A stretch of 64,000 bases of DNA from Phytopythium helicoides (Eukaryota; Oomycota; Peronosporomycetes; Pythiales; Pythiaceae). The position numbers were made by a program, and so were the translations under genes. How positions within the stretch are numbered: the stretch's first letter is position 1; each line of letters begins with the position of its first letter. The stretch is taken from contig JANFNE010000001.1 of the NCBI GenBank assembly GCA_024867545.1, forward strand, positions 62,001-126,000, written 5' to 3'. Below are positions 20,994 through 33,700 of this stretch, one piece after another. A model generated the notes under the pieces. The model saw only the letters and a list, made by a program, of their open reading frames with translations. It was not told the origin of the DNA and ran no database searches.

Positions 20994-21405
20994 CCCCAAA
21001 GTCGCAGCTGTGAAGGCAGCGGCCAGCCCATGCCGAGTGTCGACTGTGGCGAGACGAGAGCTGCGCTGTATACTGACGTTGTGTTTGTAAAGGGGGAGGT
21101 TTTAAGCGCCAGCGACGGCAACGCGGGTGTCATGTCCTTAGAAAAGAATATCGGAGGAGCAGATCGAACGAAGATGGAACTCTTTCTTGATACACTGTCG
21201 TGTTTCACTTTCTCGTTGCCTGGTGTTGGGTCAGAGTTACTCGCATCCTCGAGAAAGATTCACTCAAGATGTCTGTCATTAGGAAAAAAGCGTGACTGCC
21301 GCCGCCTAGACAACTAACACTTGACGCCTTTGCCATCCTTTTTTTTTCTTGGCTGTTTCAACTATATCTCATGTGGCTCGGCGATGGCGAATCTCTGAAT
21401 CCATA
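20994..21405. other. gene-free gap between convergent genes
   Basis: About 410 bp between the stops of the ankyrin-FYVE gene and the KDEL-receptor-like gene. A 95-codon open frame at 21,030-21,317 has no recognisable features and lies in expected 3' UTR sequence. A T9 run at about 21,341 lies near the 3' ends. Confidence 0.4.
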
Positions 21406-22756
21406 TTACGCCTGGTAGCCACCGTGGGTCGGTAGCATCATCGGGCCACCCTCCTTCATGCTGATGTTAAAGGAAACACACCGGTCAGCTTCGTTCACGA
21501 TACCCACTATTAATCCACATTGCAGACGCACCTCTTGAAGTAGTAGTAGAGAAAGTCTGCCATCATGAGCATGTGGCCGATCTGCACGAAGATGACCGTA
21601 TAGCCAACGTGCTGCCCGGCATCCTTCTCGCCGAGCTCATGGTACGACGAGAACCAGAACACGAGGTGCAGGAAGCTGCCAAACGCAAGAGCGTACACAA
21701 AGTGCGAAATGCACGACTCGACCGCACCACCGCCCTGTCATGAACACCATTAAAAAGTGAGCTAGAAATATTGGGAAAACGAAAGAAAGAGGTACTGTTC
21801 GACACGTACCCGCTTCTGGAACATGAAAAGCTGCGGGAGAATCGCCATAGCCTATCGGAAACAAATTTGAATCATGGTGAGCTCGCGAAGCTCACTAACA
21901 AGCATGTAAGCAACCAAACACTTACCTCAATGTAGAGAGCAATCGTCCAGGCAACATCGGCGAACCAGTTCCGGTTCAGGTTGGGGTGGATGATCTGCGA
22001 AACACAAAACCTTGTGAGGGTCGACACCCATCGATCAATCAATCCATGGTGCAAACAGACCATGCCGAGGAGGATGCAAGGCACGAGGATGTACAGCGCG
22101 CCGAGCTCCGTGGGCACGTGCAGCCAGCCAAAGGTGTCGTAGCGCAGCTCGTAGGTCGAGTTGAAGCGAGTCGTAACCAGGTAGATGACGCCGCAGCAGA
22201 GCGCGAGCGCCGTGATCTCGAGGAACGAGTAGAGCCAGTCACCACTGCGATCGTACGGCAGGTAGCCCTGGTACCGCAGAATGGAGCTGAGGCGGAAGAG
22301 GAAAACGAACGCATACAGTTCGAGCGTCTTGAGCGACAGCCCAGCGACCGATCGCTGCGAGAAGGCCTTGAAGATGAGGAAGATGAAGCCGAAGGCGCGC
22401 ACGAACGAGCCGAGCGTCTGGAGGGAGGGGAAAGGAGCGGTCAAGTGAGTTGGGAGCCGAGCGCCAGCCAAAGATCGCGCGGCGCACCATGAGGAAGGAG
22501 AAGTCTCCATCGCTGAACAGGTGGTAGCAGAAGAGCACGACCACGAAGAAGCCCGACCAGAGCGCGATGTTGCTCTTGTGCGTCGTCAGGAACGCGCTGT
22601 CCGCGGTAATCGACAAAACCCTCGTTAGCGACTCTTCCCGTGCGTCCCAGAGCGCGCCGAGCCCCGCGCCGCGACCGCCAGCCGCCCGCGGAGCTCGTGG
22701 TCGCTGTCGATCGCCACGTACGCGCCGCGGAACTTGTCCTTGCTCGAGTCCATCAT
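21406..22756 (-). CDS. KDEL-receptor-related (ERD2-like) seven-helix membrane protein
   Basis: Seven exons (22,722-22,756; 22,488-22,596; 22,061-22,417; 21,926-21,994; 21,810-21,851; 21,532-21,734; 21,406-21,460) give 289 aa with all phases closing. Family blocks: SVAGLSLKTLELYAFVFLFR, YLPYDRSGDWLYSFLEI, and WTIALYIE joined to AMAILPQLFMFQK. It resembles the ER lumen protein retaining receptor family, but an extra hydrophobic segment (IALWSGFFVVVLFCY) lies before the first conserved helix and the total is ~75 aa longer than ERD2. That matches the ERD2-related ERP group better than true KDEL receptors, so ligand retrieval is not assured. Exon 1 is only 35 nt, with donor GTACGT. Intron 3 (21,995-22,060, 66 nt) is stop-free and in frame. 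Confidence 0.82.
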
Positions 22757-23046
22757 GGCGTCGGCGGGCTCGGGGGCTGCAGGCGCCGAAAAACGATCAA
22801 TGGGCCGACGCGTAGCACGGCCGAGAGCGGAATCCCGGCTAAGTGCGAAATCTGCGGATCTTCCTGTCAGTCAGCTGGGATCTGTACTTTTGTGGTCAAC
22901 ACGTTCGCGTCGTCGACGACGCGACGAGCGGCCGCCGGCCACGTCAATGCTGCCATGGTAATCACAGCGAGCAAGCCAAGTGTGTATGTATGCATTTGGT
23001 CTGCCGCTAGGTCGGTCGGTTTGCTGTTCGAGGCTACTCGGCCGCG

Positions 23047-24054
23047 CTACTCGGCCGCGCGCCAGCCGCACGCCTGCTCGCACTTCTCCCAGAGCCGCTG
23101 GCGGTCGGCGTCGCTCCACGCCGTGCCGGCCAGCACCATGTCGGTCCTCGCCTCGGCGCGGTCGAACCAGAAGCGCCCGCTGTGACTCGCGGGCTCGTCC
23201 GAGATCGCGAGCCACACGGCTGTGTCGGCGCCTTGGTGCTCGTCGCGCATCATGGCGCGGTGCCGGTCAACGAAGTCGCTGATGGACGACGACGCGCCGG
23301 GCGTCACGGCCCAGCCGGGGTGCATGCTGTGGAACGTGACGCCCTCGGCGGACGGCTCGGCGGCCCACCGCTTGGTCAGCTCAACCTGAACTCGCTTGGC
23401 GCGCGAATACGCGGCCGTCCCGTTGAACGTATCGCCAAGCGGCTCGGTGCCCAGCAGCTCGCGCGGGTCCGAGACGCCCACGAGGTACTGCCCGCCAGAC
23501 GACACGTTGACGACGCGGCCACTCGGCGCGCGCTTGAGCTCCGGCAGCAGCAGCCCAGTCAGCAGGAACGAGCCGCCGACAGCGATGGCCATAGTCATCT
23601 CCAGCCCGCTGTCGCTCGCGCGCACCTCCGCATTGAAGAGCGCACCCGCGTTGTTGATGAGTCCGTCGAGCCGCGAGTGCTGTTGCTTGAAGCTCTCGGC
23701 GAACGCGCGCACGCTGGCGAACGACCCAAGGTCCGCCAGGTGCACGTGCACCTGCGGGTCGTCGACACCAGCGGCCTTGGCGCTCGCCACGATCTCCGCG
23801 CGCGCGGCCTCGGCGCGGCCCCCGTCGCGGCACACCATATGCACGTTGGCGCGCCGCTTGGCGAGCTCCTCGGCCATGGCGCGCCCCAGCCCCGCGTTCG
23901 CGCCCGTCACTACGTAGTGGCGCGCCGACAGGTCGCGGAACGCCGCCATCTCGGGGTCGCTCCACGTCGAGCGGGCAGCCTCGAAGCCTCTGTGCCCATA
24001 GTACCGCAGGCCCTGCGCGTACCACTGCGCCATGGCGATCGTGCTGAACCACAT
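23047..24054 (-). CDS. short-chain dehydrogenase/reductase, DHRS12-type
   Basis: A single exon of 335 aa. The N-terminus WYAQGLRYYGHRGFEAA matches the DHRS12 lead-in before the Rossmann fold. The NAD(P)-binding motif TGANAGLG is at 50-57; LADLGSF, NNAG, VVNVSSGG and the catalytic YSRAK (YxxxK) follow. The C-terminal part has the family block HPGWAVTPG...GADTAVWLA and SGRFWFDR. DHRS12 proteins are oxidoreductases of uncertain substrate, in animals often lipid-droplet associated; the short aromatic N-terminus could support membrane contact. The start is the first ATG and fits family length. It shares the minus strand with the KDEL-receptor-like gene, 290 bp apart. Confidence 0.9.
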   Translation of the reverse strand: MWFSTIAMAQWYAQGLRYYGHRGFEAARSTWSDPEMAAFRDLSARHYVVTGANAGLGRAMAEELAKRRANVHMVCRDGGRAEAARAEIVASAKAAGVDDPQVHVHLADLGSFASVRAFAESFKQQHSRLDGLINNAGALFNAEVRASDSGLEMTMAIAVGGSFLLTGLLLPELKRAPSGRVVNVSSGGQYLVGVSDPRELLGTEPLGDTFNGTAAYSRAKRVQVELTKRWAAEPSAEGVTFHSMHPGWAVTPGASSSISDFVDRHRAMMRDEHQGADTAVWLAISDEPASHSGRFWFDRAEARTDMVLAGTAWSDADRQRLWEKCEQACGWRAAE

Positions 24055-24771
24055 CGCAGTCCTTGTACTCCGGCGGAAGCTCTCACGGGCGTCGCGGCTC
24101 CTTGGCTAATGCCGCGCCGCCTTCTTCATGCTTCACCCGAACACCATCGAAGGTCTTGAAGCTGGCCGATCGAGTGGTCCGATTGGATATAATAATTATG
24201 GATTTTTATCCAATCAGACACTGGGCGATCTATCCTAAAATTTAATTCGTGCTCAGTTGAGGCACGGGCAATGAAACACTACAGAGGACCATGAGATCCT
24301 GCAGAGGACCATGAAATACTGCCGAGGACCACATAGAAAATGTTTGCCATAGCGATACAGCTCAGCAGGCAAGTTCGCGAAAGAGAAGATTGGATTTCAT
24401 TCACCTATAGAGTTTCAATGATATGTTGACTCGATACAAACAAAATCAACCAAACCCACAGAAGCGAGGGGGAGGCATGTTGCGTTAAGAAACCAAACAT
24501 GAGTGTGAAGGATCTGTAACTCCACCAAATGCGAGACGCTGGTGAAAGTTAATGACGCGGTCGTTCAAGCTTCCGTCAATGTACAGTGGAGCCTTGAGCA
24601 CAGTTTTGCAGTTGTCCGACTTACCGTTTGGTTTGCTGCTAATTCTGGCTTCACAACCTTGCCGGGCAAAATAAATTATCAAGCCGCAAACATCGCATCT
24701 GACTTTTATACATCACCAATCTTAAATAAGAGTGCACTAAATTCAGCTGCCTCATTCTGCTGCTGCATAGC
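24055..24771. other. AT-richer gene-free transition to the satellite
   Basis: About 720 bp with a visible drop in GC after 24,180. It contains a small tandem repeat (24,279-24,331). A 65-codon minus-strand frame at 24,485-24,682 reads like coding sequence in places (NCKTVLKAPLYIDGSLNDRV) and may be the end of an unrecognised element, but no family can be named. Confidence 0.45.
24279..24331. repeat. three ~20-bp tandem copies
   Basis: Three imperfect copies of a unit reading CTGCAGAGGACCATGAAAT (first copy TACAGAGGACCATGAGATC, last copy CTGCCGAGGACCACATAG). Confidence 0.7.
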
Positions 24772-27700
24772 ATCCATTCCCACCACTCCATATCGGCGCG
24801 GGCACATGCTCCGCCCGCGCACACCATATTTGCACGCCCTCTCCACTCACTTGAATTCTCGACATGGACCTTGTCCAAATCCATTCCCGCCACTCCATAT
24901 CGGCGCGGGCACATGCTCCGCCCGCGCACACCATATTTGCACGCCCTCTCCACTCACTTGCATTCTCGACATGGACCTTGTCCAAATCCATTCCCGCCAC
25001 TCCATATCGGCGCGGGCACATGCTCCGCCCGCGCACACCATATTTGCACGCCCTCTCCACTCACTTGCATTCTCGACATGGACCTTGTCCAAATCCATTC
25101 CCGCCACTCCATATCGGCGCGGGCACATGCTCCGCCCGCGCACACCATATTTGCACGCCCTCTCCACTCACTTGCATTCTCGACATGGACCTTGTCCAAA
25201 TCCATTCCCGCCACTCCATATCGGCGCGGGCACATGCTCCGCCCGCGCACACCATATTTGCACGCCCTCTCCACTCACTTGCATTCTCGACATGGACCTT
25301 GTCCAAATCCATTCCCACCACTCCATATCGGCGCGGGCACATGCTCCGCCCGCGCACACCATATTTGCACGCCCTCTCCACTCACTTGCATTCTCGACAT
25401 GGACCTTGTCCAAATCCATTCCCACCACTCCATATCGGCGCGGGCACATGCTCCGCCCGCGCACACCATATTTGCACGCCCTCTCCACTCACTTGCATTC
25501 TCGACATGGACCTTGTCCAAATCCATTCCCACCACTCCATATCGGCGCGGGCACATGCTCCGCCCGCGCACACCATATTTGCACGCCCTCTCCACTCACT
25601 TGCATTCTCGACATGGACCTTGTCCAAATCCATTCCCGCCACTACATATCGGCGCGGGCACATGCTCCGCCCGCGCACACCATATTTGCACGCCCTCTCC
25701 ACTCACTTGCATTCTCGACATGGACCTTGTCCAAATCCATTCCCACCACTCCATATCGGCGCGGGCACATGCTCCGCCCGCGCACACCATATTTGCACGC
25801 CCTCTCCACTCACTTGCATTCTCGACATGGACCTTGTCCAAATCCATTCCCACCACTCCATATCGGCGCGGGCACATGCTCCGCCCGCGCACACCATATT
25901 TGCACGCCCTCTCCACTCACTTGCATTCTCGACATGGACCTTGTCCAAATCCATTCCCGCCACTCCATATCGGCGCGGGCACATGCTCCGCCCGCGCACA
26001 CCATATTTGCACGCCCTCTCCACTCACTTGCATTCTCGACATGGACCTTGTCCAAATCCATTCCCGCCACTCCATATCGGCGCGGGCACATGCTCCGCCC
26101 GCGCACACCATATTTGCACGCCCTCTCCACTCACTTGCATTCTCGACATGGACCTTGTCCAAATCCATTCCCACCACTCCATATCGGCGCGGGCACATGC
26201 TCCGCCCGCGCACACCATATTTGCACGCCCTCTCCACTCACTTGCATTCTCGACATGGACCTTGTCCAAATCCATTCCCACCACTCCATATCGGCGCGGG
26301 CACATGCTCCGCCCGCGCACACCATATTTGCACGCCCTCTCCACTCACTTGCATTCTCGACATGGACCTTGTCCAAATCCATTCCCACCACTCCATATCG
26401 GCGCGGGCACATGCTCCGCCCGCGCACACCATATTTGCACGCCCTCTCCACTCACTTGCATTCTCGACATGGACCTTGTCCAAATCCATTCCCGCCACTC
26501 CATATCGGCGCGGGCACATGCTCCGCCCGCGCACACCATATTTGCACGCCCTCTCCACTCACTTGCATTCTCGACATGGACCTTGTCCAAATCCATTCCC
26601 GCCACTACATATCGGCGCGGGCACATGCTCCGCCCGCGCACACCATATTTGCACGCCCTCTCCACTCACTTGCATTCTCGACATGGACCTTGTCCAAATC
26701 CATTCCCACCACTCCATATCGGCGCGGGCACATGCTCCGCCCGCGCACACCATATTTGCACGCCCTCTCCACTCACTTGCATTCTCGACATGGACCTTGT
26801 CCAAATCCATTCCCGCCACTCCATATCGGCGCGGGCACATGCTCCGCCCGCGCACACCATATTTGCACGCCCTCTCCACTCACTTGCATTCTCGACATGG
26901 ACCTTGTCCAAATCCATTCCCGCCACTACATATCGGCGCGGGCACATGCTCCGCCCGCGCACACCATATTTGCACGCCCTCTCCACTCACTTGCATTCTC
27001 GACATGGACCTTGTCCAAATCCATTCCCACCACTCCATATCGGCGCGGGCACATGCTCCGCCCGCGCACACCATATTTGCACGCCCTCTCCACTCACTTG
27101 CATTCTCGACATGGACCTTGTCCAAATCCATTCCCGCCACTCCATATCGGCGCGGGCACATGCTCCGCCCGCGCACACCATATTTGCACGCCCTCTCCAC
27201 TCACTTGCATTCTCGACATGGACCTTGTCCAAATCCATTCCCGCCACTCCATATCGGCGCGGGCACATGCTCCGCCCGCGCACACCATATTTGCACGCCC
27301 TCTCCACTCACTTGCATTCTCGACATGGACCTTGTCCAAATCCATTCCCGCCACTACATATCGGCGCGGGCACATGCTCCGCCCGCGCACACCATATTTG
27401 CACGCCCTCTCCACTCACTTGCATTCTCGACATGGACCTTGTCCAAATCCATTCCCACCACTCCATATCGGCGCGGGCACATGCTCCGCCCGCGCACACC
27501 ATATTTGCACGCCCTCTCCACTCACTTGCATTCTCGACATGGACCTTGTCCAAATCCATTCCCGCCACTCCATATCGGCGCGGGCACATGCTCCGCCCGC
27601 GCACACCATATTTGCACGCCCTCTCCACTCACTTGCATTCTCGACATGGACCTTGTCCAAATCCATTCCCGCCACTCCATATCGGCGCGGGCACATGCTC

Positions 27701-30700
27701 CGCCCGCGCACACCATATTTGCACGCCCTCTCCACTCACTTGCATTCTCGACATGGACCTTGTCCAAATCCATTCCCGCCACTCCATATCGGCGCGGGCA
27801 CATGCTCCGCCCGCGCACACCATATTTGCACGCCCTCTCCACTCACTTGCATTCTCGACATGGACCTTGTCCAAATCCATTCCCACCACTCCATATCGGC
27901 GCGGGCACATGCTCCGCCCGCGCACACCATATTTGCACGCCCTCTCCACTCACTTGCATTCTCGACATGGACCTTGTCCAAATCCATTCCCGCCACTCCA
28001 TATCGGCGCGGGCACATGCTCCGCCCGCGCACACCATATTTGCACGCCCTCTCCACTCACTTGCATTCTCGACATGGACCTTGTCCAAATCCATTCCCGC
28101 CACTCCATATCGGCGCGGGCACATGCTCCGCCCGCGCACACCATATTTGCACGCCCTCTCCACTCACTTGCATTCTCGACATGGACCTTGTCCAAATCCA
28201 TTCCCGCCACTCCATATCGGCGCGGGCACATGCTCCGCCCGCGCACACCATATTTGCACGCCCTCTCCACTCACTTGCATTCTCGACATGGACCTTGTCC
28301 AAATCCATTCCCGCCACTCCATATCGGCGCGGGCACATGCTCCGCCCGCGCACACCATATTTGCACGCCCTCTCCACTCACTTGCATTCTCGACATGGAC
28401 CTTGTCCAAATCCATTCCCACCACTCCATATCGGCGCGGGCACATGCTCCGCCCGCGCACACCATATTTGCACGCCCTCTCCACTCACTTGCATTCTCGA
28501 CATGGACCTTGTCCAAATCCATTCCCGCCACTCCATATCGGCGCGGGCACATGCTCCGCCCGCGCACACCATATTTGCACGCCCTCTCCACTCACTTGCA
28601 TTCTCGACATGGACCTTGTCCAAATCCATTCCCGCCACTCCATATCGGCGCGGGCACATGCTCCGCCCGCGCACACCATATTTGCACGCCCTCTCCACTC
28701 ACTTGCATTCTCGACATGGACCTTGTCCAAATCCATTCCCGCCACTCCATATCGGCGCGGGCACATGCTCCGCCCGCGCACACCATATTTGCACGCCCTC
28801 TCCACTCACTTGCATTCTCGACATGGACCTTGTCCAAATCCATTCCCGCCACTCCATATCGGCGCGGGCACATGCTCCGCCCGCGCACACCATATTTGCA
28901 CGCCCTCTCCACTCACTTGCATTCTCGACATGGACCTTGTCCAAATCCATTCCCACCACTCCATATCGGCGCGGGCACATGCTCCGCCCGCGCACACCAT
29001 ATTTGCACGCCCTCTCCACTCACTTGCATTCTCGACATGGACCTTGTCCAAATCCATTCCCACCACTCCATATCGGCGCGGGCACATGCTCCGCCCGCGC
29101 ACACCATATTTGCACGCCCTCTCCACTCACTTGCATTCTCGACATGGACCTTGTCCAAATCCATTCCCACCACTCCATATCGGCGCGGGCACATGCTCCG
29201 CCCGCGCACACCATATTTGCACGCCCTCTCCACTCACTTGCATTCTCGACATGGACCTTGTCCAAATCCATTCCCGCCACTCCATATCGGCGCGGGCACA
29301 TGCTCCGCCCGCGCACACCATATTTGCACGCCCTCTCCACTCACTTGCATTCTCGACATGGACCTTGTCCAAATCCATTCCCGCCACTCCATATCGGCGC
29401 GGGCACATGCTCCGCCCGCGCACACCATATTTGCACGCCCTCTCCACTCACTTGCATTCTCGACATGGACCTTGTCCAAATCCATTCCCACCACTCCATA
29501 TCGGCGCGGGCACATGCTCCGCCCGCGCACACCATATTTGCACGCCCTCTCCACTCACTTGCATTCTCGACATGGACCTTGTCCAAATCCATTCCCACCA
29601 CTCCATATCGGCGCGGGCACATGCTCCGCCCGCGCACACCATATTTGCACGCCCTCTCCACTCACTTGCATTCTCGACATGGACCTTGTCCAAATCCATT
29701 CCCGCCACTCCATATCGGCGCGGGCACATGCTCCGCCCGCGCACACCATATTTGCACGCCCTCTCCACTCACTTGCATTCTCGACATGGACCTTGTCCAA
29801 ATCCATTCCCGCCACTCCATATCGGCGCGGGCACATGCTCCGCCCGCGCACACCATATTTGCACGCCCTCTCCACTCACTTGCATTCTCGACATGGACCT
29901 TGTCCAAATCCATTCCCACCACTCCATATCGGCGCGGGCACATGCTCCGCCCGCGCACACCATATTTGCACGCCCTCTCCACTCACTTGCATTCTCGACA
30001 TGGACCTTGTCCAAATCCATTCCCGCCACTCCATATCGGCGCGGGCACATGCTCCGCCCGCGCACACCATATTTGCACGCCCTCTCCACTCACTTGCATT
30101 CTCGACATGGACCTTGTCCAAATCCATTCCCGCCACTCCATATCGGCGCGGGCACATGCTCCGCCCGCGCACACCATATTTGCACGCCCTCTCCACTCAC
30201 TTGCATTCTCGACATGGACCTTGTCCAAATCCATTCCCACCACTCCATATCGGCGCGGGCACATGCTCCGCCCGCGCACACCATATTTGCACGCCCTCTC
30301 CACTCACTTGCATTCTCGACATGGACCTTGTCCAAATCCATTCCCACCACTCCATATCGGCGCGGGCACATGCTCCGCCCGCGCACACCATATTTGCACG
30401 CCCTCTCCACTCACTTGCATTCTCGACATGGACCTTGTCCAAATCCATTCCCACCACTCCATATCGGCGCGGGCACATGCTCCGCCCGCGCACACCATAT
30501 TTGCACGCCCTCTCCACTCACTTGCATTCTCGACATGGACCTTGTCCAAATCCATTCCCACCACTCCATATCGGCGCGGGCACATGCTCCGCCCGCGCAC
30601 ACCATATTTGCACGCCCTCTCCACTCACTTGCATTCTCGACATGGACCTTGTCCAAATCCATTCCCGCCACTACATATCGGCGCGGGCACATGCTCCGCC

Positions 30701-33700
30701 CGCGCACACCATATTTGCACGCCCTCTCCACTCACTTGCATTCTCGACATGGACCTTGTCCAAATCCATTCCCGCCACTACATATCGGCGCGGGCACATG
30801 CTCCGCCCGCGCACACCATATTTGCACGCCCTCTCCACTCACTTGCATTCTCGACATGGACCTTGTCCAAATCCATTCCCACCACTCCATATCGGCGCGG
30901 GCACATGCTCCGCCCGCGCACACCATATTTGCACGCCCTCTCCACTCACTTGCATTCTCGACATGGACCTTGTCCAAATCCATTCCCGCCACTCCATATC
31001 GGCGCGGGCACATGCTCCGCCCGCGCACACCATATTTGCACGCCCTCTCCACTCACTTGCATTCTCGACATGGACCTTGTCCAAATCCATTCCCGCCACT
31101 CCATATCGGCGCGGGCACATGCTCCGCCCGCGCACACCATATTTGCACGCCCTCTCCACTCACTTGCATTCTCGACATGGACCTTGTCCAAATCCATTCC
31201 CACCACTCCATATCGGCGCGGGCACATGCTCCGCCCGCGCACACCATATTTGCACGCCCTCTCCACTCACTTGCATTCTCGACATGGACCTTGTCCAAAT
31301 CCATTCCCGCCACTACATATCGGCGCGGGCACATGCTCCGCCCGCGCACACCATATTTGCACGCCCTCTCCACTCACTTGCATTCTCGACATGGACCTTG
31401 TCCAAATCCATTCCCGCCACTACATATCGGCGCGGGCACATGCTCCGCCCGCGCACACCATATTTGCACGCCCTCTCCACTCACTTGCATTCTCGACATG
31501 GACCTTGTCCAAATCCATTCCCACCACTCCATATCGGCGCGGGCACATGCTCCGCCCGCGCACACCATATTTGCACGCCCTCTCCACTCACTTGCATTCT
31601 CGACATGGACCTTGTCCAAATCCATTCCCACCACTCCATATCGGCGCGGGCACATGCTCCGCCCGCGCACACCATATTTGCACGCCCTCTCCACTCACTT
31701 GCATTCTCGACATGGACCTTGTCCAAATCCATTCCCGCCACTCCATATCGGCGCGGGCACATGCTCCGCCCGCGCACACCATATTTGCACGCCCTCTCCA
31801 CTCACTTGCATTCTCGACATGGACCTTGTCCAAATCCATTCCCGCCACTACATATCGGCGCGGGCACATGCTCCGCCCGCGCACACCATATTTGCACGCC
31901 CTCTCCACTCACTTGCATTCTCGACATGGACCTTGTCCAAATCCATTCCCACCACTCCATATCGGCGCGGGCACATGCTCCGCCCGCGCACACCATATTT
32001 GCACGCCCTCTCCACTCACTTGCATTCTCGACATGGACCTTGTCCAAATCCATTCCCGCCACTCCATATCGGCGCGGGCACATGCTCCGCCCGCGCACAC
32101 CATATTTGCACGCCCTCTCCACTCACTTGCATTCTCGACATGGACCTTGTCCAAATCCATTCCCACCACTCCATATCGGCGCGGGCACATGCTCCGCCCG
32201 CGCACACCATATTTGCACGCCCTCTCCACTCACTTGCATTCTCGACATGGACCTTGTCCAAATCCATTCCCGCCACTCCATATCGGCGCGGGCACATGCT
32301 CCGCCCGCGCACACCATATTTGCACGCCCTCTCCACTCACTTGCATTCTCGACATGGACCTTGTCCAAATCCATTCCCACCACTCCATATCGGCGCGGGC
32401 ACATGCTCCGCCCGCGCACACCATATTTGCACGCCCTCTCCACTCACTTGCATTCTCGACATGGACCTTGTCCAAATCCATTCCCGCCACTCCATATCGG
32501 CGCGGGCACATGCTCCGCCCGCGCACACCATATTTGCACGCCCTCTCCACTCACTTGCATTCTCGACATGGACCTTGTCCAAATCCATTCCCACCACTCC
32601 ATATCGGCGCGGGCACATGCTCCGCCCGCGCACACCATATTTGCACGCCCTCTCCACTCACTTGCATTCTCGACATGGACCTTGTCCAAATCCATTCCCA
32701 CCACTCCATATCGGCGCGGGCACATGCTCCGCCCGCGCACACCATATTTGCACGCCCTCTCCACTCACTTGCATTCTCGACATGGACCTTGTCCAAATCC
32801 ATTCCCACCACTCCATATCGGCGCGGGCACATGCTCCGCCCGCGCACACCATATTTGCACGCCCTCTCCACTCACTTGCATTCTCGACATGGACCTTGTC
32901 CAAATCCATTCCCACCACTCCATATCGGCGCGGGCACATGCTCCGCCCGCGCACACCATATTTGCACGCCCTCTCCACTCACTTGCATTCTCGACATGGA
33001 CCTTGTCCAAATCCATTCCCGCCACTCCATATCGGCGCGGGCACATGCTCCGCCCGCGCACACCATATTTGCACGCCCTCTCCACTCACTTGCATTCTCG
33101 ACATGGACCTTGTCCAAATCCATTCCCACCACTCCATATCGGCGCGGGCACATGCTCCGCCCGCGCACACCATATTTGCACGCCCTCTCCACTCACTTGC
33201 ATTCTCGACATGGACCTTGTCCAAATCCATTCCCACCACTCCATATCGGCGCGGGCACATGCTCCGCCCGCGCACACCATATTTGCACGCCCTCTCCACT
33301 CACTTGCATTCTCGACATGGACCTTGTCCAAATCCATTCCCACCACTCCATATCGGCGCGGGCACATGCTCCGCCCGCGCACACCATATTTGCACGCCCT
33401 CTCCACTCACTTGCATTCTCGACATGGACCTTGTCCAAATCCATTCCCACCACTCCATATCGGCGCGGGCACATGCTCCGCCCGCGCACACCATATTTGC
33501 ACGCCCTCTCCACTCACTTGCATTCTCGACATGGACCTTGTCCAAATCCATTCCCGCCACTCCATATCGGCGCGGGCACATGCTCCGCCCGCGCACACCA
33601 TATTTGCACGCCCTCTCCACTCACTTGCATTCTCGACATGGACCTTGTCCAAATCCATTCCCACCACTCCATATCGGCGCGGGCACATGCTCCGCCCGCG

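Noticed and set aside
21030..21317. 95-codon ORF after the ankyrin-FYVE gene
   Set aside because: It lies in expected 3' UTR between convergent genes and has no recognised feature.
24485..24682. 65-codon minus-strand ORF beside the satellite
   Set aside because: Some coding-like composition but no family and no gene structure; left as unexplained rather than called.
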